From: Pseudarthrobacter sp. BIM B-2242 | Lineage (GTDB): Bacteria > Actinomycetota > Actinomycetes > Actinomycetales > Micrococcaceae | NCBI RefSeq assembly: GCF_014764445.1 | Contig: NZ_CP061721.1 | Coordinates: 124,001-188,000, forward strand | Direction: 5' to 3' | DNA length: 64,000 bases | In this document: in pieces, positions 16,371-26,192 of the stretch | How positions within the stretch are numbered: position 1 is the stretch's first letter | Layout: the number at the start of each line of letters is the position of its first letter | The notes under the pieces: generated by a model | What the model saw: the letters and a program-made list of their open reading frames with translations, nothing else | What the model was told of the DNA's origin: nothing | Databases searched by the model: none | Translations under genes and position numbers: made by a program

Positions 16371-19308
16371 CTTTGCGGGTCCCTTCGGGGTCAAACAGTA
16401 CGGTTTCTGCGACAACAACATCGACCAGCTGGTCGCCGGCTGCGGCCACCAGGGTCTCGCCGATGCGGTTGCGGCCATTCTTGATCAGTGCCAGGCCAAA
16501 GGAGCGGCCCAGGGCGGCGCTGTGGTAGCTCGAGGTCACGAACCCCTGCATGGGGACGGGGCCGTAGGCGGGGCTGGTGCTGATGCCCTTCTCGACGAGC
16601 TGGGTGCCTTCCGGGAGCCGGATGGAGCCGTCCACGGGCAGGACGCTGACCAGGTGCTTGCGGTCCTCGCGCTGCGCATCGGCCCGGGCGTAGGAGCGCT
16701 TGCCGATGAACTCCTTTGCCTTGGAGACGATCCAGTCCATGCCCGCGTCCTGCGGGGTGACGGTGCCGTCGGTGTCCTGCCCGACGATCGGGTAGCCCTT
16801 TTCGGCGCGGAGCACGTGCATTGTTTCGGTGCCGTAGGGGGTGATGTTGAATTCGGCCCCGGCGGCGGCCACGGCCTCCCAGGTGTTCAGCCCGTACCAG
16901 GACGGCACGTTGATCTCGTAGGCCAGTTCACCGGAGAACGAGATCCGGCAGACCCGGGCCTGCACGCCGGAGGCGAGGGTGGTTTCGCGGAAGGTCATGA
17001 ACGGGAAGGCTTCGGCTTCCAGCCCGCCGTCCTTGGCCAGTTCCGGGGCTACCTTGGCGAGGACCGCCCGGGATTTAGGCCCGACGACGGCAATGGTGGA
17101 CCACTGTTCGGTCACCGAGGTGCAGTGCACGTCGAGTTCCGGCCATTCGGTCTGCAGCCATTCCTCCAGCCAGTCCAGTACCTTCGCGGCACCGCCGGTG
17201 GTGGTGGTCATGAAGTACCGGTCGTCGTCCAGGCGCAGGGTCACGCCGTCGTCGAAGATCATGCCGTCTGCCATGCACATCACGCCGTAGCGGGCCGAAC
17301 CCGGGGCGAGTTTCTTGAAGGCGTTGGTGTAGATCCGGTTGAGGAACTCACCGGCGTCCTTGCCGCGGATTTCGATCTTGCCGAGGGTGGTGGCGTCCAT
17401 GAAGCCCACGGAGTCGCGGACTGCTGCGCACTCACGCAGTACTGCCGCATCCATGTCTTCCCCGGCCTGCGGGTAGTACCAGGGCCGCTTCCACTGCCCG
17501 ACGTCCTCGAAGAGGGCGCCCTTGGCAACGTGCCACGGGTTGATGGACGTGACGCGGGCGGGATCGAACAGTTCGCCGCGCTGGCGTCCGGCCAGTGCCG
17601 CGAAAGCCACCGGCGTAAAGGGTGCCCGGTACGTGGTGGTGCCGATGTCCCCGATGCCCCGGGACGCTTCGCCGGCTGTACGCAGGGCGGCGGCGATGAC
17701 GCCGATAGCGTTGACGCCGGAGGTCTTGCCCTGGTCGTTGGCGGTGCTGATGGAGGTGTAGCGCTTGATGTGTTCCACCGAGCGCATCCCGGCCCCGGTG
17801 GAGCGGAGGACGTCGGCCACGGACTGGTCGCGCTGGAAGTCCACAAAGTGGTGGTGCCAGTCATCCGGCGTGCCGGCCTGGCCCGGGACCAGCCACAGCT
17901 GGCGCGTCGGGGCGGAGGCCTTCGGCTCGCCGATGACGGACGGCTTGGTGTCCGAGGCGAAGCCCGCGGCGATCGCCGCTGTGGCGCCCGCGGAAATGCC
18001 CTCGGCCAGGACGTCCGCGAGTTCGTAGCTGCCTCGGCCGGAGCCGATGGTCTGCTGGTTGGGGACCACGGTGCTCGGCACAAAAGCGGCCAGCTTGTCG
18101 TCCCAGCGCAGCTTGCCCTGCCGCTGGGAGTGGAGGTGGACCAGCGGGCTCCAGCCGCCGGACACTGCCAGCAGGTCGCAGGCGATCTCTTCGACGCCGG
18201 AGGTGAGTTCGCCGTCGTCGTTGATGCTGCGGACGGTGACGCTCTCAACGCGGCCGTCTGCGGCCTTGGACGCGGTGTCGGCCACCGCGCTGCCGATCAG
18301 CACCCGGGTGCCGGCTTCGACGGCGGCAGTTGCCACGGCGGTGAGCTGCGGACGGGCGTCGACGACGGCGGCGACCTTGACGCCGGCGGCGCGCAGGTCC
18401 GCGGCCAGGGCGTAGGCGCTGTCGTTGGTGGTGCTGATGACAACGCGCTGCCCGGCGGCAACGGCGTAGCGGTTGAGGTAGCTGCGGACGGCGGAGGCGA
18501 GCATGATGCCGGGGCGATCGTTGTTCTCGAACACCAGCGGGCGTTCGTGGGCGCCGGGTGCCAGGACTACCTGCTTGGCGCGGACGTGCCAGATGCGCTG
18601 CCGGGACACGCCGGGGGCGGCCGGGCTGGACAGGTGGTCGGTGCGGTTCTGGACGGCGATGACGTAATTGGCGTCGTACGCGCCGAAAGCGGATGTCCTG
18701 TTCAGGACTGTGGATTCGGCGCCGGACACGAGCTCGGCTTCCACATCCGCCACCCATTCCAGGGCCGGCTTGCCTTCGATGGTCTCGGCCAGTCCCGGCG
18801 CGGTGGAGCCGGACAGGAGGGAGCCGCCCAGTTCGGGCTGATCGTCCATGAGGATGACGCGGGCGCCGGTGCGGACAGCTTCGCGGGCCGCGGCCAGGCC
18901 GGCGGGGCCGCCGCCGATGACCAGCACGTCGGTGTGGACGTACTTCTTGTCGTATTCAGCACGGTCCTCGTCCGGGTCCAGCTTGCCGAGGCCGTTGAGC
19001 AGTTCAGCCTTCAGGCCGTCCACCAGGGTGACGGTGGTGGCAGGCAGCATGGACTCGGCCACATCGCCCGGAAAGCGCGGGGAGATCTTGACCATCGCGT
19101 TGGATTCCTCAACGCCGGCGGACATGATGCCGCGGGCGCGGTCCTCGTACAGCGAGTTGCCGGCGGAGATCCGCCCGTTGGCAATCAGGGCCGAGGCGAG
19201 GGTGTCGCCGGGGTGGCCCGCGAACTCCTCGCCGTCCACGGTGAAACGCCAGGAGATGGTGCGGTCGATGCGTCCGCCGGAGGCGAGGCGGGCGTTCTGG
19301 GAAGTCAC
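16363..19308 (-). CDS. soxA: Sarcosine oxidase alpha subunit
   Basis: The 981-residue large subunit of heterotetrameric sarcosine oxidase, close to the usual length. The N-terminus has a 2Fe-2S ferredoxin-like fold without cluster cysteines ([20 protein letters not shown]). The NAD-binding Rossmann motif [18 protein letters not shown] follows at about 133. The C-terminal 380 residues form a GcvT-like THF-binding domain ([36 protein letters not shown]). The enzyme oxidatively demethylates sarcosine to glycine; in the presence of THF the methyl carbon leaves as 5,10-methylene-THF. The start overlaps soxD by four bases. The folate domain explains why glyA, sdaA and purU share the operon. Confidence 0.93.
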   Translation of the reverse strand: MTSQNARLASGGRIDRTISWRFTVDGEEFAGHPGDTLASALIANGRISAGNSLYEDRARGIMSAGVEESNAMVKISPRFPGDVAESMLPATTVTLVDGLKAELLNGLGKLDPDEDRAEYDKKYVHTDVLVIGGGPAGLAAAREAVRTGARVILMDDQPELGGSLLSGSTAPGLAETIEGKPALEWVADVEAELVSGAESTVLNRTSAFGAYDANYVIAVQNRTDHLSSPAAPGVSRQRIWHVRAKQVVLAPGAHERPLVFENNDRPGIMLASAVRSYLNRYAVAAGQRVVISTTNDSAYALAADLRAAGVKVAAVVDARPQLTAVATAAVEAGTRVLIGSAVADTASKAADGRVESVTVRSINDDGELTSGVEEIACDLLAVSGGWSPLVHLHSQRQGKLRWDDKLAAFVPSTVVPNQQTIGSGRGSYELADVLAEGISAGATAAIAAGFASDTKPSVIGEPKASAPTRQLWLVPGQAGTPDDWHHHFVDFQRDQSVADVLRSTGAGMRSVEHIKRYTSISTANDQGKTSGVNAIGVIAAALRTAGEASRGIGDIGTTTYRAPFTPVAFAALAGRQRGELFDPARVTSINPWHVAKGALFEDVGQWKRPWYYPQAGEDMDAAVLRECAAVRDSVGFMDATTLGKIEIRGKDAGEFLNRIYTNAFKKLAPGSARYGVMCMADGMIFDDGVTLRLDDDRYFMTTTTGGAAKVLDWLEEWLQTEWPELDVHCTSVTEQWSTIAVVGPKSRAVLAKVAPELAKDGGLEAEAFPFMTFRETTLASGVQARVCRISFSGELAYEINVPSWYGLNTWEAVAAAGAEFNITPYGTETMHVLRAEKGYPIVGQDTDGTVTPQDAGMDWIVSKAKEFIGKRSYARADAQREDRKHLVSVLPVDGSIRLPEGTQLVEKGISTSPAYGPVPMQGFVTSSYHSAALGRSFGLALIKNGRNRIGETLVAAAGDQLVDVVVAETVLFDPEGTRKDG

Positions 19309-19727
19309 TTGGTTGCTCCCTTCGGGGCGGTGGTGCTGGGGGCTGAATCGGCCGGGGCGATACTGGTGCCCGAGATGCTGGGCGCCGCCGTTCCGGTGGT
19401 GGTGCTGTCAGCCGCGAGGCTGGCGGTGCCGGATTCCGGGGCTGCCTTTGCCGGCAGGTCAGGGCGGGGCGTGCCCATCTGGTACACGGCCTTGATGTCA
19501 TAGGTGACGGTGTCGCGAAGCATGTTGAACCACTGGCGGCAGCCGGTGCTGTGCAGCCAGCGTTCGGCGAAAATGCCTTTGGTGTTTTCCCGGTAGAACA
19601 GGAAATGGGCCCATTCCGTGTCGGTCAGTTCGTTCGGGTTTTCCGGGTAGGCCACGTGGGCCTGGCCGCCGTAGTGGAATTCGGTCTCGTCGCGCGAGCC
19701 GCAGTTGGGGCAGGAGATGAGCAGCAT
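19305..19727 (-). CDS. soxD: Sarcosine oxidase delta subunit with unusual C-terminal tail
   Basis: The zinc-binding small subunit. Residues 1-90 contain [40 protein letters not shown] and [18 protein letters not shown], with the Cys-X2-Cys and His/Cys ligands expected. Typical SoxD proteins are around 90-110 residues; this one is 140 because a tail of about 50 residues rich in Ala, Ser, Thr and Pro follows the globular part. The tail ends in GATK, overlapping the soxA start by four bases, and may be a disordered extension. It lies 20 bases after soxB. Confidence 0.9.
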   Translation of the reverse strand: MLLISCPNCGSRDETEFHYGGQAHVAYPENPNELTDTEWAHFLFYRENTKGIFAERWLHSTGCRQWFNMLRDTVTYDIKAVYQMGTPRPDLPAKAAPESGTASLAADSTTTGTAAPSISGTSIAPADSAPSTTAPKGATK

Positions 19728-19747
19728 GTGCGTCTTCTTTCTGGGTG

Positions 19748-20968
19748 CTAGTGGGCGACGGCGGCTGCGCCGTGTTCGTCGATCAGGGCGCCGGTTTCGA
19801 AGCGTTCCAGCGCGAAGGGCTTGTTCAGCTGGTGCGGCGTGCCCGTGGCGATGTTGTGGGCGAAGGTCATGCCGGCGGCAGGTGTGGCTTTGAAGCCGCC
19901 GGTGCCCCAGCCGCAGTTCACAAACATGTTCTCCACCGGGGTGTTGCCCACGATGGGCGACGCGTCCAGGGTGGTGTCCACGATGCCGCCCCAGGTACGC
20001 AGCACGTGTGCCCGGGCAAAGATCGGGAAGAGCTCGACGGCGGCGGCCATCTGGTGCTCGATCACGTGGAACGACCCGCGCTGGCCGTAGCCGTTGTAGG
20101 AGTCCACGCCGGCCCCCATGACCAGTTCACCCTTGTGTGCCTGCGAAACGTAGACGTGCACATGGTTGGACATGACTACCGTGGGGTGGACCGGTTCGTG
20201 CAGTTCGGAGACCAGGGCCTGAAGCGGGTGGGACTGGATGGGGAGCTCGAAGCCGGCCATCTCGGCGAGTACGGAGCTGTGCCCGGCTGCGGCGAGGCCC
20301 ACCTTTTCGGTGTTGATGGTGCCGCGGTTCGTCTTGACGCCGGTGACCCGGTTGCCGTCCTTGATGAAGCCGGTGACTTCGCAGTTCTGGATGATGTCCA
20401 CGCCCATTTCGTCGCACTTGCGGGCGAAGGCCCAGGCCACGTGGTCGTGCTTGGCGATGCCGGCGCGCGGCTGGTAGGTAGCGCCCATGACGGGGTAGCG
20501 GATGTTGTCGCTGATGTTCAGGATGGGGCAGAGTTCCTTGACCTGCTTCGGGTCCAGCCACTCAGCGTCCACGCCATTAAGCTGGTTCGCTCCCACGCGG
20601 CGCATGCTTTCGCGGACGTCACCGAGGGTGTGGGCGAGGTTCATCACGCCGCGCTGGCTGAACAGGAAGTCGTACTCGAGTTCCTCGGGCAGGATCTCCC
20701 AGAGCTTGAGGGCGTGCTCGTAGATGGCCGCGCTCTCGTCCCAGAGGTAGTTGGAGCGGATGATGGTGGTGTTACGGGCCATGTTGCCGCCGGCGAGCCA
20801 GCCCTTTTCCAGGACGGCGATGTTGGTCATGCCGTGGTTCTTGGCCAGGAAGTACGCGGTGGCAAGGCCGTGCCCGCCGCCGCCCACAATCACGGCGTCG
20901 TAGGAGGACTTGGGCTCCGGGTTGCGCCAGAGGAAATCCGGGTGCTCGGGGAGGAGATCTGCACTCAC
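19748..20968 (-). CDS. soxB: Sarcosine oxidase beta subunit
   Basis: The 406-residue catalytic flavoprotein subunit. The N-terminal FAD-binding motif is [20 protein letters not shown] (about 25-44), and the C-terminal flavin contact is [14 protein letters not shown]. The segment [11 protein letters not shown] (about 169-179) carries the His that binds FMN covalently in this enzyme family, most likely His174. It takes the methyl hydrogen from sarcosine and passes electrons via FMN to oxygen, giving hydrogen peroxide. ATG 20968 overlaps the glyA stop by four bases (ATGA), so it is translationally coupled to glyA. Assignment is firm. Confidence 0.93.
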   Translation of the reverse strand: MSADLLPEHPDFLWRNPEPKSSYDAVIVGGGGHGLATAYFLAKNHGMTNIAVLEKGWLAGGNMARNTTIIRSNYLWDESAAIYEHALKLWEILPEELEYDFLFSQRGVMNLAHTLGDVRESMRRVGANQLNGVDAEWLDPKQVKELCPILNISDNIRYPVMGATYQPRAGIAKHDHVAWAFARKCDEMGVDIIQNCEVTGFIKDGNRVTGVKTNRGTINTEKVGLAAAGHSSVLAEMAGFELPIQSHPLQALVSELHEPVHPTVVMSNHVHVYVSQAHKGELVMGAGVDSYNGYGQRGSFHVIEHQMAAAVELFPIFARAHVLRTWGGIVDTTLDASPIVGNTPVENMFVNCGWGTGGFKATPAAGMTFAHNIATGTPHQLNKPFALERFETGALIDEHGAAAVAH

Positions 20969-22305
20969 TGGGCTGCTCCAATCAGGTCTGCTTCGAGGAC
21001 GGCGGTGCCGCCGTTCTGGGAAAGGTGGGGGTAAAGGGGGAACTTCCCGGCCAGGGCCGTGACGCGGGCACGGAGTTCGACGGCGGTGCCCTCGGTCAGG
21101 GTGCCCGCGCTGGCGGATGCGATCAGCGCCGTCGCGATAATGTCCGCAACTTCCGTGAATTCCTCGGCGCCGAAGCCGCGGGTGGCAAGTGCCGGTGTGC
21201 CGATCCGGAGGCCGGAGGAGACCATCGGCGGGCGGGGGTCGAAGGGGACGGCGTTGCGGTTGACGGTGATGCCGATGCGGTGCAGGGCGTCTTCGGCCTG
21301 CTGGCCGTCCAGCTCGGAGTTGCGGAGGTCAACCAGGACCAGGTGCACATCGGTGCCGCCGTTGACCACGGAGATTCCTGCCGCGGCAACGTCGTCACGG
21401 AGGAGGCGTTCGGCAAGGAGCTTGGAGCCCTGCAGGACCCGTTCCTGGCGTTCCTTGAATTCAGGGGCGCCGGCCAGCTTGAAGGCCACGGCCTTGGCGG
21501 CGATGACGTGCTCCAGCGGTCCGCCCTGCTGGCCGGGGAACACCGCGCTGTTGATCTTCTTGGCGTACTGCTCCTTGGCCAGGATGACACCGCCGCGGGG
21601 TCCGCCCAGGGTTTTGTGGGTGGTGGTGGTGACGACGTCGGCGTACGGCGCCGGGTTCGGGTGCAGGCCGGCGGCGACCAGGCCGGCGAAGTGGGCCATG
21701 TCCACCATCAGGTAGGCGCCCACGAGGTCGGCGATGCGGCGGAACTCGGCGAAGTCCAGCTGGCGGGAGTAGGCGGACCAGCCGGCGACGATCAGCTTGG
21801 GCCGGTGCTCCAGGGCCAGGGCCTCAACCTCGGCCATGTCGATCGTGTGGGTGTCTTCGCGGACCTGGTACGGGACCACGTTGTAGAGCTTGCCGGAGAA
21901 GTTGATCTTCATGCCGTGGGTGAGGTGGCCGCCGTGGGCCAGGCTCAGGCCCATGATGGTGTCGCCCGGGTTCAGCAGGGCGAACATCGCCGCGGCGTTT
22001 GCCTGCGCACCGGAGTGCGGCTGGACGTTCGCGAACTCAGCGCCGAAAAGGGCCTTCACACGGTCGATGGCCAGCTGCTCAATCACATCAACGTGCTCGC
22101 AGCCGCCGTAGTAGCGCTTGCCGGGGTAACCCTCGGCGTATTTGTTCGTCAGCACTGAGCCCTGCGCCTCCATGACGGCGGACGGGGCGAAATTCTCCGA
22201 CGCGATCATTTCCAGGGTGGACTGCTGCCGGCCCAGTTCATTGGCGATGGCCTGCTGGACCTCGGGATCGACTACGGAAAGTCGCTCGTTCAACTGCTCA
22301 ACCAC
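20965..22305 (-). CDS. glyA: Serine hydroxymethyltransferase
   Basis: A 446-residue PLP enzyme converting glycine plus 5,10-methylene-THF to serine. Family features are [18 protein letters not shown], the [11 protein letters not shown] substrate loop, [30 protein letters not shown] and the PLP-lysine motif [14 protein letters not shown]. The start is GTG 22305 with AGGAG six bases upstream. It leads the leftward operon glyA-soxB-soxD-soxA-soxG-sdaA-purU. Sarcosine oxidase supplies both of its substrates, so it is probably a dedicated catabolic isozyme rather than the housekeeping enzyme, which should be encoded elsewhere. An operator-like palindrome lies in its promoter. Confidence 0.93.
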   Translation of the reverse strand: MVEQLNERLSVVDPEVQQAIANELGRQQSTLEMIASENFAPSAVMEAQGSVLTNKYAEGYPGKRYYGGCEHVDVIEQLAIDRVKALFGAEFANVQPHSGAQANAAAMFALLNPGDTIMGLSLAHGGHLTHGMKINFSGKLYNVVPYQVREDTHTIDMAEVEALALEHRPKLIVAGWSAYSRQLDFAEFRRIADLVGAYLMVDMAHFAGLVAAGLHPNPAPYADVVTTTTHKTLGGPRGGVILAKEQYAKKINSAVFPGQQGGPLEHVIAAKAVAFKLAGAPEFKERQERVLQGSKLLAERLLRDDVAAAGISVVNGGTDVHLVLVDLRNSELDGQQAEDALHRIGITVNRNAVPFDPRPPMVSSGLRIGTPALATRGFGAEEFTEVADIIATALIASASAGTLTEGTAVELRARVTALAGKFPLYPHLSQNGGTAVLEADLIGAAQ

Positions 22306-22332
22306 GGATGCTCCTTTTGAAATACCACTGCT

Positions 22333-22362
22333 GTTATGACTGATATATCAGTGTGAGGTCAA
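22333..22362 (-). promoter_or_regulatory. glyA-sox promoter with embedded operator
   Basis: On the minus strand TTGACC (22362-22357) and CATAAC (22338-22333) form a -35/-10 pair with an 18-base spacer. The perfect palindrome ACTGATATATCAGT (22339-22352) fills the spacer. The divergent GntR regulator gene begins 95 bases away and is the likely ligand. A repressor bound there would block the promoter. Confidence 0.65.
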
Positions 22363-22446
22363 TGGTATGATCAGGATCACAGCAGAGTCAAGAGGCCCGG
22401 CAAAGTTACTTCCCGCCGCAGCGGGAAATGAGATCGGAGAGTTTAC

Positions 22447-23118
22447 GTGAACGCACTTCCCGCCCTGCCGCAGGTGGAGGATGCTGTCCTCTCCCAGGCC
22501 GAGGCCGCGTACAGGCAGTTGCGCGACAAGCTGATCATGCTCGAGATCAGGCCAGGCGAGCCCCTCAACGACGGGCAGCTGGCGGTGGAGCTCGGTTTCG
22601 GCCGCACCCCGGTGCGGGAAGCGATCAAGCGGCTTGAGGTGGACCACCTGGTGGTGTCTTATCCGCGGCGCGGGACGTTTGCCACCTCCGTGGACTTTAC
22701 GGAGCTGGCCGATGTCTCCGAAGTCCGGGAGCTATTGGAACCCCTCGCCGCGCGAAGCGCAGCCCTCAGGGCCTCCGTTTCCATGCGGCAGGAACTCCTG
22801 AACGTTGCCGCGGCGATCGCCACCCTGGAACCCGGCCCCTCGGAATCCCGGGACCTGATGCGCTATGACCTGACGGTGCACCGGCTGATCTACAAGGCAG
22901 CCGGGAACCCGCACCTGGAAGACACCCTGATCCGTTACGACAACCTTGCCACCCGCATCTGGTGCCTGGTCCTGGACAAGTTGCCCTCGGTCAGCGGCCA
23001 CATTACCGAGCACGTGGAATTGCTCAAGGCGGTTGCGGAGGGTGACGCCGACAGGGCCGCCGAGCTGGCCCTCCACCATGTCACCAGCTTTGAGGAAACG
23101 GTCCGCAAGGTGCTGTAG
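22447..23118 (+). CDS. GntR-family (FCD) regulator, probable sarcosine operon regulator
   Basis: A 223-residue GntR protein. The winged helix-turn-helix is at about 18-75 (AYRQLRDKLIMLEIRPGEPL, GRTPVREAIKRLE, YPRRGTFATSV), followed by an all-helical FCD effector domain (85-220). Metal-site residues appear in DLTVHRLIYKAAGN and ITEHVELLKAVAEGD. GTG 22447 is chosen because GGAGAG lies six bases upstream. It is divergent from glyA-sox, with a palindrome ACTGATATATCAGT between, so I infer that it represses glyA-soxBDAG-sdaA-purU until glycine, sarcosine or a related ligand binds. A rho-independent terminator follows 27 bases after its stop. Confidence 0.85.
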   Translation: MNALPALPQVEDAVLSQAEAAYRQLRDKLIMLEIRPGEPLNDGQLAVELGFGRTPVREAIKRLEVDHLVVSYPRRGTFATSVDFTELADVSEVRELLEPLAARSAALRASVSMRQELLNVAAAIATLEPGPSESRDLMRYDLTVHRLIYKAAGNPHLEDTLIRYDNLATRIWCLVLDKLPSVSGHITEHVELLKAVAEGDADRAAELALHHVTSFEETVRKVL

Positions 23119-23145
23119 GGCCCAACCCGGCCACTTTTTTACAAC

Positions 23146-23182
23146 GGCGGCTCCCACGCATTCGTGGGAGCCGCCATTTTTG
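23146..23182 (+). terminator. Intrinsic terminator after the GntR gene
   Basis: A perfect 13-base stem (23146-23158 with 23163-23175; left arm GGCGGCTCCCACG), a CATT loop and then ATTTTTG. It ends the GntR transcript and insulates the creatinine operon downstream. Confidence 0.9.
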
Positions 23183-23199
23183 TCTGGCGGCGGCGCTGT

Positions 23200-23362
23200 T
23201 TGCGCAACGATGATTCGCTATACGCAACGGAGGACATTAAGGCGCCCGTGCACCGAGGACTGCCTCCTCGCCTGAAGGCGCTCGAAATTCTTTTTAGGAA
23301 GGCATTGACTGTGTCCTCAATCACGCCATAGTCTGTTGCAACAGCGTTGCGCTGAATGCAAC
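23200..23362 (+). promoter_or_regulatory. Promoter and operators of the creatinine operon
   Basis: A -35 TTGACT (23305-23310) and -10 CATAGT (23327-23332) with a 16-base spacer precede the transporter gene. Immediately downstream lie the palindrome TGTTGCAACA (23334-23343) and the inverted repeat GTTGC-N7-GCAAC (23346-23362). An isolated TTGCGCAA (23200-23207) and TACGCAAC (23221-23228) share the half-site further upstream. The IclR gene ending the operon is the likely ligand. Confidence 0.6.
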
Positions 23363-23385
23363 CACACTTCAAATTTGGTGGATAC

Positions 23386-24786
23386 ATGAGTAACGAAACT
23401 TCCTCCCCGTCCCGTGGACGAGGAACCACCCCGGAGTCCCGCGACGCGGGTGATACCTCCAGTACCGGACGCAGGACCCTCAGCGGCCAGAAGTATGAAC
23501 CTGACGATGTAGTCAGCAAGGACACCCGCCGCAGGGTCATCGTGGCCAGCTTCATCGGCAACTTCGTTGAATGGTTCGACTACGCCGTATACGGCTACCT
23601 CGCCGTCACGATCGCCACAGTGTTCTTTCCCGAATCCGACCCCCAGACCGGGCTCCTACTAACCTTCGCCCTGTTCGCAATCTCGTTCCTGGTCCGCCCG
23701 CTCGGCGGGTTCGTCTGGGGCCATATCGGCGACAGGGTAGGCCGGCGGACAGCACTTTCGCTCTCCATCCTGATCATGTCCGGGGCAACATTCTGCATCG
23801 CACTTATCCCGGGCTACGACACCATCGGCATCTGGGCGCCAGTCCTGCTTCTGATCATCCGGGTAATCCAGGGCTTCTCGGCCTCCGGTGAGTACGCCGG
23901 AGCTTCGGCCTTCCTCGTCGAGTACGCGCCCGCCAACAAGCGCGGCGTGTACGCCGCGGTTGTCCCGGCCAGCACGGCAGCTGGCCTGCTCCTGGGCTCC
24001 CTGCTGGCAGGCCTGCTGACGGTCCTGCTCACATCCGACGCGATGCAGAGCTGGGGCTGGCGCCTGCCGTTCCTGCTGGCTGCACCGATGGGACTGATCG
24101 GCCGCTACATCCGGACCAAGCTTGAGGACACCCCGGTGTTCCGCCAGCTCGCAAAGGAAGACGAGGCGGTGAAGGCGCCCGTCTCCAGCCTCTTCCGGAA
24201 CCACTGGCGGCAGCTGCTGCAGGCAGTCGGAGCCGTGCTGCTCAACGCCGTCGGTTTCTACGTCATCCTCAGCTACATGCCAACGTACCTGTCCTCGGAG
24301 CTTGGCCTTGGCGAAACCGAATCGTTCCTCGCCACCACCATCGCGCTGCTGACCTACATCGGATTCATCTTCCTGACGGGGATGCTCTCGGACCGCTACG
24401 GACGCAAGAAGGTGCTGATCACTGCATCCATCGCGTTTATAGTGCTGACCGTGCCCGCCTTCGCTCTGTTGGGAACCGGCAATTTCCTGGTCATCGTGCT
24501 TGTCCAGATCCTCCTCGGGGCGATGCTTACCCTCAATGACGGCACGCTTCCAAGCTTCCTGGCCGAAATGTTCCCCACCCGGGTCCGCTACAGCGGGTTT
24601 GCGGTCAGCTTCAACCTCTCAAATGCCCTGTTCGGCGGCACCGCCCCCTTCATGGCAACGCTCCTTATCGCGGCAACGGCCAACGACCTGGCACCTGCCT
24701 GGTACCTCGTCGGCGCCGCACTCATCTCCCTGATCGCCGTCGCACTCTCCAGGGAAACCGGTAAAGAACCGCTGCGTCACGAATAA
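23386..24786 (+). CDS. MFS transporter, metabolite:H+ symporter type, probable creatinine/creatine importer
   Basis: A 466-residue protein of the MHS subfamily (ProP, KgtP and ShiA relatives) with 12 hydrophobic segments. Landmarks are SFIGNFVEWFDYAVYGYLAV at helix 1, GHIGDRVGRRTAL in loop 2-3, ASGEYAGASAFLVEYAP in helix 5 and the loop 8-9 repeat LSDRYGRKKVL. A hydrophilic Ser/Arg-rich N-terminus of about 45 residues precedes helix 1. ATG 23386 is the start; the longer frame upstream overlaps the operator. It is the first gene of the transporter-creatinase-creatininase-IclR operon, so creatinine or creatine is the inferred substrate; the family alone would not predict that. Confidence 0.82.
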   Translation: MSNETSSPSRGRGTTPESRDAGDTSSTGRRTLSGQKYEPDDVVSKDTRRRVIVASFIGNFVEWFDYAVYGYLAVTIATVFFPESDPQTGLLLTFALFAISFLVRPLGGFVWGHIGDRVGRRTALSLSILIMSGATFCIALIPGYDTIGIWAPVLLLIIRVIQGFSASGEYAGASAFLVEYAPANKRGVYAAVVPASTAAGLLLGSLLAGLLTVLLTSDAMQSWGWRLPFLLAAPMGLIGRYIRTKLEDTPVFRQLAKEDEAVKAPVSSLFRNHWRQLLQAVGAVLLNAVGFYVILSYMPTYLSSELGLGETESFLATTIALLTYIGFIFLTGMLSDRYGRKKVLITASIAFIVLTVPAFALLGTGNFLVIVLVQILLGAMLTLNDGTLPSFLAEMFPTRVRYSGFAVSFNLSNALFGGTAPFMATLLIAATANDLAPAWYLVGAALISLIAVALSRETGKEPLRHE

Positions 24787-24837
24787 CAGACTTTCTTCTT
24801 CCTACCTCAAGAAACTGCACCACAGAAAGGCATCACC

Positions 24838-26094
24838 ATGACCACCACAGCATCCGAAAACGCAACCACCGTCGCCGAACTGGAGCGCACCAAGGTCCTG
24901 AAGAACGGCAAGAAGGTCAGCCTCACGTTCTCCGACACCGAGTTCGAACGCCGTCTCGCCGGCCTCCGCCGCATCATGGCGGAGAAGGACCTCGACGCCG
25001 TCGTCCTGACCAGCTACCACTCCATCAAGTACTACTCCGACTTCCTGTTCACCACCTTCGGCCGCTCCTACGCCATGGTGGTCACCAAGGATGACAACGT
25101 CACCGTCACCGCCAACATCGACGCCGGCATGCCCTGGCGCCGCAGCTATGGCGACAACATCATCTACACGGACTGGCGCCGGGACAACTACATCTTCGCC
25201 ATCCAGGAAGTCCTGCGCACCCGCGGCATCAACCCGCGCCGCCTCGGCGTCGAGGACGACTCGCTGCCGCTGGACAACCGCAACAAGATCCAGGCCGCTT
25301 TCGCCGGCGCAACCTTGGTGGACGTGGCCCAGGCCGCCATGCGCCAGCGCATGATCAAGTCCGCCGAGGAAATCGAGGTCATCAAGCACGGTGCACGCAT
25401 CGGCGACCTCGGCGGCGAAGCCATCCGTAACGCCATCACCGCCGGGATCACCGAGTACGAGGTTGCCTTGATCGGCACCGAGGCCATGGTCCACGAGATC
25501 GCCCGCACCTTCCCGGACTCCGAAATCCGCGACACCTGGGTCTGGTTCCAGTCCGGCATCAACACCGACGGAGCCCACAACTGGGCAACCACCCGCAAGA
25601 TCCAGGAACACGACATCCTGTCCCTGAACTGCTTCCCCATGACCTCCGGCTACTACACCGCCCTGGAGCGCACGCTCTTCTACGGCGAACCGGATGCCCG
25701 CTCCCTGGAACTCTGGAACATCAACGTCGAGGTCCACAAGCGCGGCCTGGAACTCATCAAGCCCGGCGCGGTCTGCAAGGACATCGCCGCCGAGCTCAAC
25801 GAGATCTACGTCGGCCACGGCCTCCTGGCCAACCGCACCTTCGGGTACGGCCACTCCTTCGGTGTCCTCAGCCACTACTACGGCCGTGAAGCCGGGCTGG
25901 AACTCCGCGAGGACATTGACACCGTGCTGGAGCCGGGCATGGTTGTTTCCATGGAACCGATGATCACCGTCCTGGACGGCCAGCCGGGCGCCGGCGGCTA
26001 CCGCGAGCACGACATCCTCGTCGTCGGCGAAGATGGTGCGGAGAACATCACCAAGTTCCCGTTCGGCCCCGAATACAACATCATCGGAGCCTGA
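24838..26094 (+). CDS. Creatinase (creatine amidinohydrolase)
   Basis: A 418-residue pita-bread (M24) fold enzyme that hydrolyses creatine to sarcosine and urea. It closely resembles characterised creatinases, with TSYHSIKYYSDFLFTTFGR, NIDAGMPWRRSYGDNIIYTD, FQSGINTDGAHNWATT, LNCFPMTSGYYTALERTLF and YGHSFGVLSHYYGREAGLEL. His247 in GAHN corresponds to the catalytic His of the Pseudomonas enzyme. Metal ligands of true aminopeptidases are not conserved in the same pattern, as expected for creatinase. The N-terminus is about 15 residues longer than classical creatinase. AGAAAGG precedes the ATG. The creatininase gene follows in the same operon. Confidence 0.93.
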   Translation: MTTTASENATTVAELERTKVLKNGKKVSLTFSDTEFERRLAGLRRIMAEKDLDAVVLTSYHSIKYYSDFLFTTFGRSYAMVVTKDDNVTVTANIDAGMPWRRSYGDNIIYTDWRRDNYIFAIQEVLRTRGINPRRLGVEDDSLPLDNRNKIQAAFAGATLVDVAQAAMRQRMIKSAEEIEVIKHGARIGDLGGEAIRNAITAGITEYEVALIGTEAMVHEIARTFPDSEIRDTWVWFQSGINTDGAHNWATTRKIQEHDILSLNCFPMTSGYYTALERTLFYGEPDARSLELWNINVEVHKRGLELIKPGAVCKDIAAELNEIYVGHGLLANRTFGYGHSFGVLSHYYGREAGLELREDIDTVLEPGMVVSMEPMITVLDGQPGAGGYREHDILVVGEDGAENITKFPFGPEYNIIGA

Positions 26095-26192
26095 CACCTT
26101 AACAGCAGGCGGGGAAGGCTGTGCCGTGCCCGGCACGGCACCGCCTTCCCCCCCACCGAACTCCGTACCACCCACCAAGGAGCACCACCCGC

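Noticed and set aside
16339..19503. Open frame of over 1000 codons antisense to soxA
   Set aside because: Its length reflects codon bias of the real soxA gene; the product is Gly/Val/Asp-rich low-complexity sequence with no family match.
22306..22446. Possible glycine riboswitch upstream of glyA
   Set aside because: The leader is short and lacks the tandem glycine aptamer signature; a palindromic operator explains regulation better.
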